NCBI RefSeq assembly: GCF_015351025.1
Contig: NZ_JADKRV010000006.1
Coordinates: forward strand, 1 to 64,000
Direction: 5' to 3'
From: Curtobacterium sp. VKM Ac-1376
GTDB taxonomy: Bacteria > Actinomycetota > Actinomycetes > Actinomycetales > Microbacteriaceae
DNA: 64,000 nt
Numbering within the stretch: the stretch's first letter is position 1; each line of letters starts with the position of its first letter. A model generated the notes under the pieces. It worked only from the letters and a program-made list of their open reading frames with translations. It searched no databases and had not been told where the DNA came from. The position numbers and the translations under genes were made by a program. Below, one piece after another: positions 42,369 through 50,430 of the stretch.

Positions 42369-43772
42369 ATGTCGAAGCGTGACGCCTACGAGTCCGTCCT
42401 GCCGTACATCCGCGAGTGGGTGTCGTACAAAGTGTGGCAACTCCGGGTGCCCGGAGTGCAGGTGGCGATCGGCTTCGCGGGCGAGGAGCTCTTCTCGCAG
42501 GCGTGGGGGTACGCGGACGTCGAGGCCGGGCGACGCCTGACGACCTCGGACCTGTTCCGCATCGCGTCGCACTCGAAGACGTTCACCGCGACGGCGCTCC
42601 TGCAGCTCGCCGAGCGCGGGTCACTCCGGCTCGACGACACCGCGGGCACCTTCGTTCCCGCACTCGTCGACAGTGCTTCCCCGCTGGCCGACGTGACGAT
42701 CCGCGAGCTCATGGAGATGGGGGCCGGGGTCATCCGCGACGGGCACGACGGCGACTACTGGTCGCAGCTCCGCGCCTTCCCGGACGAGGAGGAGCTCCTG
42801 GCCCTGGTGCTGGACCGCGGGCAGAAGACCCCGGCGGGATCGGCGTTCAACTACTCCAACCTCGGCTACTCGTTGCTCGGGCTCGTCATCGCGGCGGTGT
42901 CCGGGCAGTCGTACGACGAGTTCGTCCGGAAGAACATCACGGAGCCGCTCGGGTTGACGAACACGGGCCCCGACTGGGATCCGTCCCGCGCCGGGGACTT
43001 CGTCGTCGGGTACTCGGGCTTCCACACGGCCCGGACCCGGCACCGCCTCGAGCACGTCGACACCCGTGCGATGGCGGCGGCGACCGGCTTCCACGGCACG
43101 GCGTCCGATCTCGTCCGGTACTTCTCGCAGCACGTCGTCGGGCAGGGGACCCTGCTCACCGACCACTCGAAGCGTCTGGCGCAGCGCCCGGCCTGGCGGT
43201 CGGCGGAGACCTCGGCGCCGAAGGGCTACGGGCTGGGGTTCCTCACCGAGCAGATCGGTGGCCGCGAGGTCCGCGGGCACTCGGGTGGCTTCCCCGGGCA
43301 CATCACGCAGTCGCTGTTCGACCCGGCGTCCGGCATGGTCGTGTCCGTCCTGACGAGCGCGGCCTCGGGACCGGCGACGCTCCTCGCCACCGGCATCGTG
43401 CAGCTCCTCGACGCCGCGGCGGACGAGCGCGCCGAGGGGACCCCGATCCCGGCGGGAGTCGACGCGCGCTCGTTCACGGGGCGTTTCGCGAACCCGTGGG
43501 GTGTGACGGACGTCGCCGTCGTCGGGGATCGTCTGCTCGAGATCGACCCATCGGCGCCGGCCCCGCTGGAGTCACCCACGCGCCTCGAGGTCGTCGACGC
43601 CGACACGCTGCGGATGACCCACGGCAACCGTTTCGCCTCGGTCGACGAGGACGTCACCTACGACCGTGCCACCGACGGCACGGTCCGCTCGATCCGCGGT
43701 GGCGGCGGGATGACCTCGGAACCGTGGTCGATCCCGGACGAGGCACCGGAGGTCGCCGCCGGCCTCGCCTGA
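42369..43772 (+). CDS. Serine hydrolase, beta-lactamase/esterase family (class C fold)
   Basis: A 467-aa penicillin-recognising-fold hydrolase. FRIASHSKTFTATALLQL contains the S-x-x-K catalytic pair (Ser67, Lys70); FNYSNLGYSLLG gives Y-x-N (Tyr near 160); EVRGHSGGFPGH is the H-x-G third motif. It lacks a signal peptide, which argues for a cytoplasmic esterase or D-aminopeptidase-like enzyme rather than a secreted beta-lactamase. An additional C-terminal beta domain (~380-460) follows the catalytic domain, as in many EstB/PBP4*-like proteins. Only 33 bp separate its ATG from the divergent paiB start. Confidence 0.88.
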   Translation: MSKRDAYESVLPYIREWVSYKVWQLRVPGVQVAIGFAGEELFSQAWGYADVEAGRRLTTSDLFRIASHSKTFTATALLQLAERGSLRLDDTAGTFVPALVDSASPLADVTIRELMEMGAGVIRDGHDGDYWSQLRAFPDEEELLALVLDRGQKTPAGSAFNYSNLGYSLLGLVIAAVSGQSYDEFVRKNITEPLGLTNTGPDWDPSRAGDFVVGYSGFHTARTRHRLEHVDTRAMAAATGFHGTASDLVRYFSQHVVGQGTLLTDHSKRLAQRPAWRSAETSAPKGYGLGFLTEQIGGREVRGHSGGFPGHITQSLFDPASGMVVSVLTSAASGPATLLATGIVQLLDAAADERAEGTPIPAGVDARSFTGRFANPWGVTDVAVVGDRLLEIDPSAPAPLESPTRLEVVDADTLRMTHGNRFASVDEDVTYDRATDGTVRSIRGGGGMTSEPWSIPDEAPEVAAGLA

Positions 43773-43869
43773 GACGAGTCGGTGGTCGGCGGGTCGCTCT
43801 CGGCACCTCGGCGGAGGCCCACGACACGCCCGTCCGGGGTGCGACGCTCGTCCAGACCGCGCGGCCGAC

Positions 43870-43898
43870 TTGACTGTCGTTCGAACACACGTTCGAAT
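43870..43898 (+). promoter_or_regulatory. SOS promoter with perfect LexA box
   Basis: TCGAAC-acac-GTTCGA (43881-43896) is a perfect actinobacterial LexA box. It overlaps a promoter with TTGACT (43870-43875), a 17-bp spacer and TCGAAT (43893-43898), which in turn is 6 nt from the GTG of the next gene. LexA bound here would block RNA polymerase until DNA damage. Confidence 0.85.
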
Positions 43899-43904
43899 AC
43901 CACC

Positions 43905-44237
43905 GTGGGACGGCGTCGCGAGAACCGGTGGCAGCCCCCGGAACACCCGGAGGTCGAGCGTCCGCGCGCCTACTCGCTGTCCGAGGACGCCCGCGGCGCC
44001 GACGTCTGCCACGCCGTCACCCCGAAGCCGGTGTGGGCGTGGATCCAGTTCCCGACCTTCCACGTGCGGGTGAAGGCCTTCGCGAAGAGCTGGACCCGCG
44101 ACGCCGTGCTGGTGGAGTGGGCGCAGTTCGGGCAGCAGGCCGAGGCGTGGGTGTGGCGCTCCGCCGTGAAGCACCGGACCCTGCGCGTCGACCAGGCTGA
44201 CCGCGCGAACCGGAGTCCGCAGAACGCACTGCGTTGA
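43905..44237 (+). CDS. SOS-regulated small protein of unknown function
   Basis: A 110-aa basic protein (VGRRRENRWQPPEHPEVERP...). The middle, KPVWAWIQFPTFHVRVKAFAKSWTRDAVLVEW, is Trp/Phe-rich with alternating basic residues, then WRSAVKHRTLRVDQADRANR. It looks nucleic-acid-binding but no named domain is recognised. GTG is chosen because the LexA-boxed promoter's -10 lies 6 nt upstream, fitting the leaderless pattern. Resembles short proteins encoded just upstream of error-prone polymerase cassettes in some Actinobacteria (from memory, unverified), yet no polymerase gene follows here. Confidence 0.75.
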   Translation: MGRRRENRWQPPEHPEVERPRAYSLSEDARGADVCHAVTPKPVWAWIQFPTFHVRVKAFAKSWTRDAVLVEWAQFGQQAEAWVWRSAVKHRTLRVDQADRANRSPQNALR

Positions 44238-44339
44238 CTTCCCGGAGCACCCCGAGGATGGTTCAGGGAACACCGGTTCGGCAAGTAACTCACCGATCGA
44301 GACATTCGGTCCGAGTGCCGCTCCGGACGAGGAGGCACC

Positions 44340-44492
44340 ATGAAGAACGCAGCGGTGCCGTCCTGGGTCGCCCACGTGCTCACCCCGCCCGAGGTCATCA
44401 GCGCCTACGTCGAGCGTCGGGTCAACGATCCGGCCCTCCTGTCGGGACAGCAGTCGGAGCCCACGTACGCGGACTTCCTGCGCGACGAGTAG
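44340..44492 (+). CDS. 50-aa small protein
   Basis: A 50-codon ORF, MKNAAVPSWVAHVLTPPEVI to TYADFLRDE, preceded by a strong GAGGAGG site 5-6 nt from the ATG and followed directly by a hairpin terminator. Composition (acidic tail, one Trp, a Pro-Pro turn) is that of a real cytosolic microprotein rather than random frame. No homologue recognised. It may be transcribed with the SOS gene 100 bp upstream or from its own promoter (TTGACT at 44234-44239). Confidence 0.62.
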   Translation: MKNAAVPSWVAHVLTPPEVISAYVERRVNDPALLSGQQSEPTYADFLRDE

Positions 44493-44503
44493 ACGGTCTT
44501 CTC

Positions 44504-44553
44504 AGGAGGCCCGGATCACGCACCGCGATCGGCGGACGTTGTCCGGGCCTCCT
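44504..44553. terminator. Bidirectional hairpin terminator
   Basis: AGGAGGCCCGGA (44504-44515) and TCCGGGCCTCCT (44542-44553), followed by CTTCGTT. It sits between the 50-aa ORF and the convergent DMT transporter. Confidence 0.75.
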
Positions 44554-44573
44554 CTTCGTTCATCCCACCCTGT

Positions 44574-45431
44574 TCACGTGACGGGTCCGCCGCGTCGTCG
44601 GCGTGCCGAAAGCGTCACGCCGACGCTCGCGGCGGTGACGCAGGCCAGGGCGACGGTCTCGAGCACCGACAGCCCCTCGGCAAGCACCACGAGCCCGGCG
44701 AGGGCCGCGATCGCCGGGCCGAGGCTCTGCAGCACCCCGAAGACCCGCGTCGGCATCCGGCGCAGGGCGAGCATCTCGAGGGCGTAGGGGAGCACGCTCG
44801 ACAGCACCGCGACGGCGCCGAAGACGATCAGGAGTGTCGGCTCCCGGACCACGCCGTCGATCGCGGACCGGAGTCCGAACGGCAGCGACACGAGCATCGC
44901 GACCACCATGGACACGACGAGCCCGTCGACCCCGGGGATCGCGGCGCCGACGTGCCGGTTCATCACGATGTAGCCCGCCCAGCAGACGGCGGCGAGGACC
45001 GCCCAGACGACCCCGCCCACCTCGGTGACGGCGGTCGGGCCGATGCCGAGCAGCACGACCCCGGCGAGCGCCAGCACGGCCCACAGGGCATCACGCCATC
45101 GCCGGGTGTGCACGAGCGACAGGGCGAGCGGCCCGAGGAACTCGATCGTCACGGCGACGCCGATCGGGATGCTCGCGAACGACAGGTAGATGAAGACGTT
45201 CATGCCGCCGAGCGCGAGCCCCAGGCCGACCGCGCCGAGCCACTGCGCCCGCGTCCAGTGCCCGACCCGGGGGCGGATCACCAGGGCGAGCACGACGGCG
45301 CCGATGACGAGCCGGAGCGTGGCGGCCCCGACGGCGCCGACGTCGTCGAAGTGGGTCTTCGCGATCGCGGCGCCGAGCTGGACGGACACCATCGCCGTGA
45401 GGGCCAGCAGGGGTGCGGGGACGCGGCTCAT
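44574..45431 (-). CDS. EamA-family (DMT) transporter, RhtA-like
   Basis: A 285-aa, ten-helix drug/metabolite transporter with two EamA halves (helices such as LGLGLALGGMNVFIYLSF and IVFGAVAVLSSVLPYALEM). The opening MSRVPAPLLALTAMVSVQLGAAIAKTHF with FLGPLALSLV in helix 4 resembles RhtA-type exporters of threonine/homoserine. Direction and substrate are inferred from the family only. It ends next to a shared terminator, and its 5' end adjoins a short tandem repeat and the two-component system, which is on the same strand. Confidence 0.85.
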   Translation of the reverse strand: MSRVPAPLLALTAMVSVQLGAAIAKTHFDDVGAVGAATLRLVIGAVVLALVIRPRVGHWTRAQWLGAVGLGLALGGMNVFIYLSFASIPIGVAVTIEFLGPLALSLVHTRRWRDALWAVLALAGVVLLGIGPTAVTEVGGVVWAVLAAVCWAGYIVMNRHVGAAIPGVDGLVVSMVVAMLVSLPFGLRSAIDGVVREPTLLIVFGAVAVLSSVLPYALEMLALRRMPTRVFGVLQSLGPAIAALAGLVVLAEGLSVLETVALACVTAASVGVTLSARRRRGGPVT

Positions 45432-45483
45432 CCTCGGGCTCGGTTCATCTCCGGGCTCGGCTCATCTCCGGGCTCGGTTCATC
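45430..45483. repeat. 17-bp tandem repeat
   Basis: Three near-identical units of TCATCTCCGGGCTCGG(T/C) spanning the gap between the DMT gene start and the response-regulator stop. Confidence 0.85.
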
Positions 45484-46141
45484 CGAGGTAGGCGAGGACG
45501 GCGAGGACGCGGCGGTGGTCCTCCCCGGTGTCCTCGAGTGCGAGCTTGCCGAAGATGCTCGACACGTGCTTCTCGACGGCGCCGGTGCCGATCACCAGGG
45601 CGCGGGCGATCGCGGCGTTCGTTCGGCCCTCGGCCATCAGACCGAGCACGTCACGCTCGCGCGGTGTGAGGGCGGCGAGGGGGTCACGACGCCGGCTCAT
45701 CAGCTGCGTGACGACCTCGGGGTCGAGCACGGTGCCCCCGGCGGCGATCCGGCGGACGGCGTCGTCGATCTCCTCGAGCCGGGTGACGCGGTCCTTGAGC
45801 AGGTACCCGATGCCGGTCGCGCCGGCGGCCAGGACGTCCTCGGCGTACGTGGCCTCGACGTACTGGGACAGCAGGAGCACACCGGTGCGCGGAGCGATCC
45901 TGCGGGTCTCGACGGCGGCGCGGACGCCCTCGTCGGTGAAGGTCGGCGGCATCCGGACGTCCATCACGACGACGTCGGGCGCACCGTCGGGCAGGGTCGC
46001 CAGGAACGCGCGGGCGTCGGAGTACTGCCCGATGACCTCGATGCCGGCCTCGTCGAGCACGCGGGCCAGCCCTTCGCGCAGCAGGACGGCGTCGTCGACG
46101 ACGACGGCCCGGATGCGCGCTGCATCCGGGCCGTCTGTCAT
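45479..46141 (-). CDS. NarL/LuxR-family response regulator
   Basis: A 220-aa regulator: receiver domain with acidic pocket VVVDDAVLLREG and phosphoacceptor Asp in VVMDVRMPP (near 60), then LuxR-type HTH (LTPRERDVLGLMAEGRTNAAIARALVIGTGAVEKHVSSIFGKL). MPPTFTDEGV is typical of partners of HisKA_3 kinases lacking a classical periplasmic sensor. Encoded 39 bp downstream of its cognate histidine kinase. TAGGCT at 46149-46154 lies 7 nt before the ATG, so it may also have its own leaderless promoter. Confidence 0.93.
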   Translation of the reverse strand: MTDGPDAARIRAVVVDDAVLLREGLARVLDEAGIEVIGQYSDARAFLATLPDGAPDVVVMDVRMPPTFTDEGVRAAVETRRIAPRTGVLLLSQYVEATYAEDVLAAGATGIGYLLKDRVTRLEEIDDAVRRIAAGGTVLDPEVVTQLMSRRRDPLAALTPRERDVLGLMAEGRTNAAIARALVIGTGAVEKHVSSIFGKLALEDTGEDHRRVLAVLAYLG

Positions 46142-46180
46142 GCCGACCAGCCTAGTGGGAGCGCGGGGGCTCCCGTGGGG

Positions 46181-47761
46181 TCACGACCGCTGGTTCGCCG
46201 TCGTGGGCACGCCGTTCAGGGCGCCGAGGGGGATCCGTGCCGTGGCCTCGGTCGGGCCGCCCTCGGGGCTCGAGACGACGAGGTCGCCGTCGAGTGCCCG
46301 CATCCGGCCGATCAGGCCCGCGATGCCGTGGCCCTGCTGCGGTCGTGCGCCACCCCGGCCGTCGTCGGTGACGCTGACCGTCAGGTACCAGAGGCCGGAC
46401 GCGTCGACCACGAGGCCGAGGTACACCCCGGCGGTGGTGGCACCGGCGTGCTTCATCGTGTTCGTCAGGAGCTCGCTCACGGTGAAGTACACGTTGCGCT
46501 GGATCTCGGTGGCGAGCTCGAGCCCCTCGGGCAGGCGGACGTCGAGTCCGACCGGGATCGGGGTGCGGGCGACGAGGGCCTCGAGCGCAGCGACGAGCCC
46601 GCGGTCGAGCAGGATCGGCGGGGCGAACCCGCGGGACAGCGCACGCAGTTCGTCCAGGGCGTCCTGGGCGTGCTCGGACGCCTCGCCGATGAGTTGCTTC
46701 GCCTTCTGCGGGTCCTTGTCGAACGCACGCTCGGCGGCGGACAGGTCCATCCGGAGTCGCACCAGGCGCTGCTGCGGGCCGTCGTGCAGGTCGCGCTCGA
46801 TCTGGCGGAGTGCCTGTCCCTCGGCGGTGACGGCACCGGCGCGGGAGGCCTGTAAGCCGGCGACGCGCTGCTCGAGTTGCTCGGCACGGAAGCCGCCGAG
46901 CAGGCCGAAGTCGACCCAGTAGTGCGCGAGGACGGACCCGCGGGCCCAGAGCGGGAAGAGCACGACCGAGGCGGCCATCGACAGCAGCCCGAGGGCGCCG
47001 AACCCGACGACGGCCGCCGTGTCCCAGCCGGAGAACTGCGCGCTCAGCCCGTTGGCGAACGCCACCACGGCGAGCCCGACGGGCCAGAGGAAGCCGACGA
47101 ACAGCAGGGCTCCGGCGCCCACGGTGAAGACCGCGACGAGCGGGTACACGACCGCGGCGTGCAGCAGGTAGAGCCAGTAGTGCGGGTTGGCGACGGCCGA
47201 CCCGGTGCGGGTCCACCAGTTCTGCTGCCACCTGGGCGTCCAGTCCACCGGGCGGATCGGACGTCGGTCGGCCCAGCTCATGCGGAGCTTCTCGAACTGC
47301 CCGAGCCACCGCGCCACGAACAGCGCGATGAAGAACATGAGCAGGACGAACGGGTTGAACAGGTCGCGGAAGCCGCCGCCGAAGATCGCCGTCGGGAACG
47401 CGAAGTACAGGGTGCACAGCAGCACGGCGGTGAGCGCCATGTACCCGAAGTCCCGGGGCAGACGCTTCCACGCGTCGCGGTAGAACTGCCCGGCGGTCAT
47501 GCCCGATCCCCGACCGGGACCACCGTCGACCGGTGCCGACCCGACGGGCGGGGTGGCGCTCCACGACGCGGGCGGGGGCTGCTGACCGCGCTGGTCGTCC
47601 TGGTCGTGCTGCTGGGGCTGACGCGGGTACTGGGGCATCGGTTTCGTGGCTCCAGGGGGCGCGGAATCGCCCAGCGGGACGGTCTGGGCCTGGTCGGGCG
47701 AGGGCGTGACGTCGTCCAGCGGGACGGTTCGCGCCTGGTCGAGGCGGTCGGTGTCGGTCAT
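46181..47761 (-). CDS. Sensor histidine kinase (HisKA_3 type)
   Basis: A 526-aa kinase. A ~90-residue cytosolic Pro/Gln-rich N-terminus contains two imperfect repeats (QARTVPLDD, QAQTVPLGD). Four to six transmembrane helices follow (~105-300), including FLWPVGLAVVAFANGLSAQF. The dimerisation segment is RQIERDLHDGPQQRLVRLRM with the phospho-His, and a HATPase_c domain ends the protein (LLTNTMKHAG, VTDDGRGG, HGIAGLIGRMRAL). Signal unknown; the target is the adjacent response regulator. The ATG is followed by TDTDRLDQ; upstream open frame is not needed. Confidence 0.92.
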   Translation of the reverse strand: MTDTDRLDQARTVPLDDVTPSPDQAQTVPLGDSAPPGATKPMPQYPRQPQQHDQDDQRGQQPPPASWSATPPVGSAPVDGGPGRGSGMTAGQFYRDAWKRLPRDFGYMALTAVLLCTLYFAFPTAIFGGGFRDLFNPFVLLMFFIALFVARWLGQFEKLRMSWADRRPIRPVDWTPRWQQNWWTRTGSAVANPHYWLYLLHAAVVYPLVAVFTVGAGALLFVGFLWPVGLAVVAFANGLSAQFSGWDTAAVVGFGALGLLSMAASVVLFPLWARGSVLAHYWVDFGLLGGFRAEQLEQRVAGLQASRAGAVTAEGQALRQIERDLHDGPQQRLVRLRMDLSAAERAFDKDPQKAKQLIGEASEHAQDALDELRALSRGFAPPILLDRGLVAALEALVARTPIPVGLDVRLPEGLELATEIQRNVYFTVSELLTNTMKHAGATTAGVYLGLVVDASGLWYLTVSVTDDGRGGARPQQGHGIAGLIGRMRALDGDLVVSSPEGGPTEATARIPLGALNGVPTTANQRS

Positions 47762-47890
47762 GACTCCAGCCTCGCGATCGCGGGGCCGTTCCCCCATCCT
47801 GCCCTCTCCCCACCCCGGGTGGGGTTATCCCCCCTCTTCCACGGTTCGCCGGGCTCGTGGCCGGGAGCGGCACGGCACCGGATCGCCGTA

Positions 47891-47955
47891 CGGTGCGAGG
47901 TTGCAGACCTGGTGCAGGGCAGGAGCCGCTGCACGGTGTCCGGAACCTCGCACCG
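47891..47955. repeat. Nested hairpin, GTCCGGAACCT family, copy 2
   Basis: Outer arms CGGTGCGAGGTT and AACCTCGCACCG enclose an inner GGTGCAG/CTGCAC stem. It lies 29 bp past the lacI stop and shares GTGTCCGGAACCT with the copy at 37372. Confidence 0.75.
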
Positions 47956-47983
47956 TTGCGCTGCGTTGGTGGGAGAGTCCGGG

Positions 47984-49015
47984 TCAGGCGGGGGCGCGGC
48001 CGGTGGACTCACGGACGCTCAGGGTCAGCGAGGGACCCGGGCGTGAGGGGAGCGGGGCGCTGGCGTCGATCTGCGCGCGCAGCAGGGTCGCCGCACGCTG
48101 CCCGAGCTCGACGGTGTCGCGCGTGAGCGAGGTGATCGCCGGCCGGACGAGCCGGATCATCGCCGAGTCGTCGAACGACACGATCGAGACGTCCCCGGGG
48201 ACCGAGACCCCCATCTCGCTCGCCACCCCGAGCCCGGCGACGGCCAGCACGTCGTTGTCGTAGACGATCGCCGTCGGCCGCACGCTGCGGGACAGCAGGG
48301 CGCGGGTCGCGCTCGCACCGGCCTCGGCCGAGTAGTCCGTGGGCACCGACACCGCGTCCTCCAGGCCCTCGTCGGCGGCGAACGCCCGCACCCGGTCCGT
48401 GCGCATGGCGGTGTGCTCGAACTCCGGCCGCCCGGCGACGTGTGCGATCCGCCGGTGCCCGAGGGCGTGCAGGTAGCGCAGGACGGTGTCGGTGGCGTCC
48501 GAGTCGTCGATCCAGACCGTCGGCGCCGCACCCTCGGGTGCCGGGTGGGAACCGACGACGACGGTCGGCATGCCGAGGTCGGCGAGCATCGCGAGCCGGT
48601 CGTCAGCACGGCGCGGATCGATCACGATCACGCCGTCGACCCGGTGTCCGCGCCACCAGTCACGGTAGGTCTCGAGTTCCTCGGCAGCGTCACGGGCGAC
48701 GAGCAGGTTCATGCCGACGTGCGTGCCGGCGAGTCCGAGCTGGATGCCCGAGATCAGGTCACCGAAGAACGACTCGGTACCGAGCGTGCGGGCCGGACGA
48801 TTCAGCACGAACCCGATCGACCCGGCCTTCGCACCACCGAGGGCGCGCGCCGCGGTGTGCGGCTGCCAGTCCAGTTCGTGGGCGATCTCGCGCACCCGTC
48901 GACGGGTCTCGTCGGAGACGCCGGGGCGGTCGTTGAGGGCGAACGACACGGCGCTGATGGACACGCCGGCCCGCGCGGCGATGTCGGCGATCGTCGTTCG
49001 ACGCTTGATGGACAC
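47984..49015 (-). CDS. LacI-family transcriptional regulator
   Basis: A 343-aa repressor. The N-terminal HTH is TTIADIAARAGVSISAVSFALNDRPGVSDETRRRV with the hinge LGGAKAGSIGFV; the periplasmic-binding-like sugar domain contains GHRRIAHVAGRPEFEHTAMRT and PTAIVYDNDVLAVAGLG. It is divergent from the N-glycan ABC/glycosidase operon and presumably its repressor, with an oligosaccharide or mannose as inducer. It starts at GTG 49015, 7 nt from TATAGT (49023-49028), and that -10 overlaps an AGCGCT-centred operator, so autoregulation is likely. Confidence 0.93.
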   Translation of the reverse strand: MSIKRRTTIADIAARAGVSISAVSFALNDRPGVSDETRRRVREIAHELDWQPHTAARALGGAKAGSIGFVLNRPARTLGTESFFGDLISGIQLGLAGTHVGMNLLVARDAAEELETYRDWWRGHRVDGVIVIDPRRADDRLAMLADLGMPTVVVGSHPAPEGAAPTVWIDDSDATDTVLRYLHALGHRRIAHVAGRPEFEHTAMRTDRVRAFAADEGLEDAVSVPTDYSAEAGASATRALLSRSVRPTAIVYDNDVLAVAGLGVASEMGVSVPGDVSIVSFDDSAMIRLVRPAITSLTRDTVELGQRAATLLRAQIDASAPLPSRPGPSLTLSVRESTGRAPA

Positions 49016-49022
49016 GGGGTTG

Positions 49023-49035
49023 ACTATAGCGCTTT
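49023..49035 (-). promoter_or_regulatory. lacI promoter -10 and overlapping operator
   Basis: TATAGT (49023-49028, minus) overlaps AAAGCGCTATA (49025-49035), centred on AGCGCT with the central CG typical of LacI-family operators. Confidence 0.6.
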
Positions 49036-49078
49036 AGTCCTCCACAGTGGCTCCCACACAGGGGTTCGGTGACAGGAA

Positions 49079-49092
49079 CTGAACCGGTTCAG
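49079..49092. promoter_or_regulatory. Perfect 14-bp palindrome, candidate LacI operator
   Basis: CTGAACCGGTTCAG is a perfect palindrome with a central CG. It lies 26 bp upstream of the solute-binding-protein ATG, in the position for repression of the importer operon. The whole divergent gap (49016-49117) is only about 100 bp. Confidence 0.7.
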
Positions 49093-49117
49093 CAGGATGA
49101 CGAGGGAGTCAGACGCC

Positions 49118-50410
49118 ATGAGGACCACCACACGCGTGACGAGGGGCCGTGCCACTGCGCTGCTCGCGACGGCCGCCGCCACGGCGCTCGTCCTGACCGG
49201 CTGCTCGAGCGGCGGGAACGCCTCGGACACCGGCGACGGGAAGATCAGCGGCACCATCACGCTGCAGACCTGGGCGCTCACGCCGACGTACACGGACTAC
49301 CTGGACGGGGTCATCGAGGACTTCGAGCAGGCCCACCCGGACGCGAAGGTCAAGCTGCAGGACCAGCCCGGCGACGGGTACGCCGACAAGGTGCTCAGCC
49401 AGGCGTCCTCGAACAGCCTGCCCGACGTGATCAACCTGCCGCCCGACATCGCCCTGCCGCTCGCGAAGCGCGGGTTCCTGCAGGACATCGCGAAGGACGA
49501 CTCGACGCTCGACAGCACGTACGTCGCCGGCGCCCTGGACTCCTACGAGTACAAGGGTGTGGACGGCACGTTCGGGTACCCCTGGTACCTCAACACGGAC
49601 GTCAACTACTGGAACTCGACGATGTTCGACAAGTGCGGCCTCGACGCGAAGAACCCGCCGAAGACCACCGACGAGCTCTTCACGCAGGCGAAGACCATGC
49701 ACGAGAACTGCCCGACCGACTACCTGATGAGCCGGAAGCCCGGCCTCGGCGACTTCACGCTCGCCGGCGTCAAGGTGCTGAACGCCGACGGCACGAAGTT
49801 CACCTTCGCCGACTCGTCGAAGGCCGCCGACCTGATCGAGCGCTACGAGGACGCGTACCAGGACGGCTACATGCCCTCGAACGTGCTGAACAGCGACTAC
49901 CTCGGCAACTCCACCCTGTTCACACAGGCCAAGGTCGCCTGGACCACGGGCGGTGCGACCTCACTCGCGGACTTCGAGAAGAACAACCCGTCGCTCAAGG
50001 GCAAGGTCACCGTCAGCCCGGCGCTCGACACCCCGCCGCTCTACGTGCAGGGCCTGTCGGTGTCGAGCAAGTCGAAGCACCTCGCCACGGCCGAGGCCTT
50101 CGCGAAGTTCATGACGAACGCGAAGAACCAGGAGGCGTTCGCCCACAAGGTGAACATCTTCCCGTCGACCACGTCGTCGCAGTCCGATCCGTACTTCTCG
50201 AAGGACGACGGCACGGTGAACGGCGAGGCCCGGGTCCTGGCGAACGAGGCCCTGAAGACGGCGAAGGTCATCAACCCGGTCGAGGCCAACTCCGCGATGA
50301 CGGACTTCCTCGACCAGCAGATCGCCCTCGCGATGAAGGGCCAGGTGTCACCCGAGAAGGCGTTGCAGACCGCCCAGACCAAGATGAACAGCCTGCTGGC
50401 CAACGGCTAG
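49118..50410 (+). CDS. ABC transporter sugar-binding lipoprotein
   Basis: A 430-aa extracellular solute-binding protein of the oligosaccharide (CUT1) class. Signal and lipobox ALVLTGCSS (lipidated Cys near residue 28) anchor it to the membrane outer face; body motifs include ITLQTWALTPTYTDYLDGVI and the hinge around GKVTVSPALDTPPLYVQGLSVSS. The start ATG is preferred over 49097 because GAGGGAG lies about 10 nt upstream. First gene of the importer-glycosidase operon. Given its neighbours, the likely ligand is a high-mannose N-glycan fragment (Man-n-GlcNAc). Confidence 0.92.
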   Translation: MRTTTRVTRGRATALLATAAATALVLTGCSSGGNASDTGDGKISGTITLQTWALTPTYTDYLDGVIEDFEQAHPDAKVKLQDQPGDGYADKVLSQASSNSLPDVINLPPDIALPLAKRGFLQDIAKDDSTLDSTYVAGALDSYEYKGVDGTFGYPWYLNTDVNYWNSTMFDKCGLDAKNPPKTTDELFTQAKTMHENCPTDYLMSRKPGLGDFTLAGVKVLNADGTKFTFADSSKAADLIERYEDAYQDGYMPSNVLNSDYLGNSTLFTQAKVAWTTGGATSLADFEKNNPSLKGKVTVSPALDTPPLYVQGLSVSSKSKHLATAEAFAKFMTNAKNQEAFAHKVNIFPSTTSSQSDPYFSKDDGTVNGEARVLANEALKTAKVINPVEANSAMTDFLDQQIALAMKGQVSPEKALQTAQTKMNSLLANG

Positions 50411-50430
50411 TACGGAACGGGAGGATCGTC

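Noticed and set aside
42369..43772. Class C beta-lactamase
   Set aside because: It has the SxxK and YxN motifs but no signal peptide and an extra C-terminal domain, which fits cytosolic esterase/peptidase relatives better.
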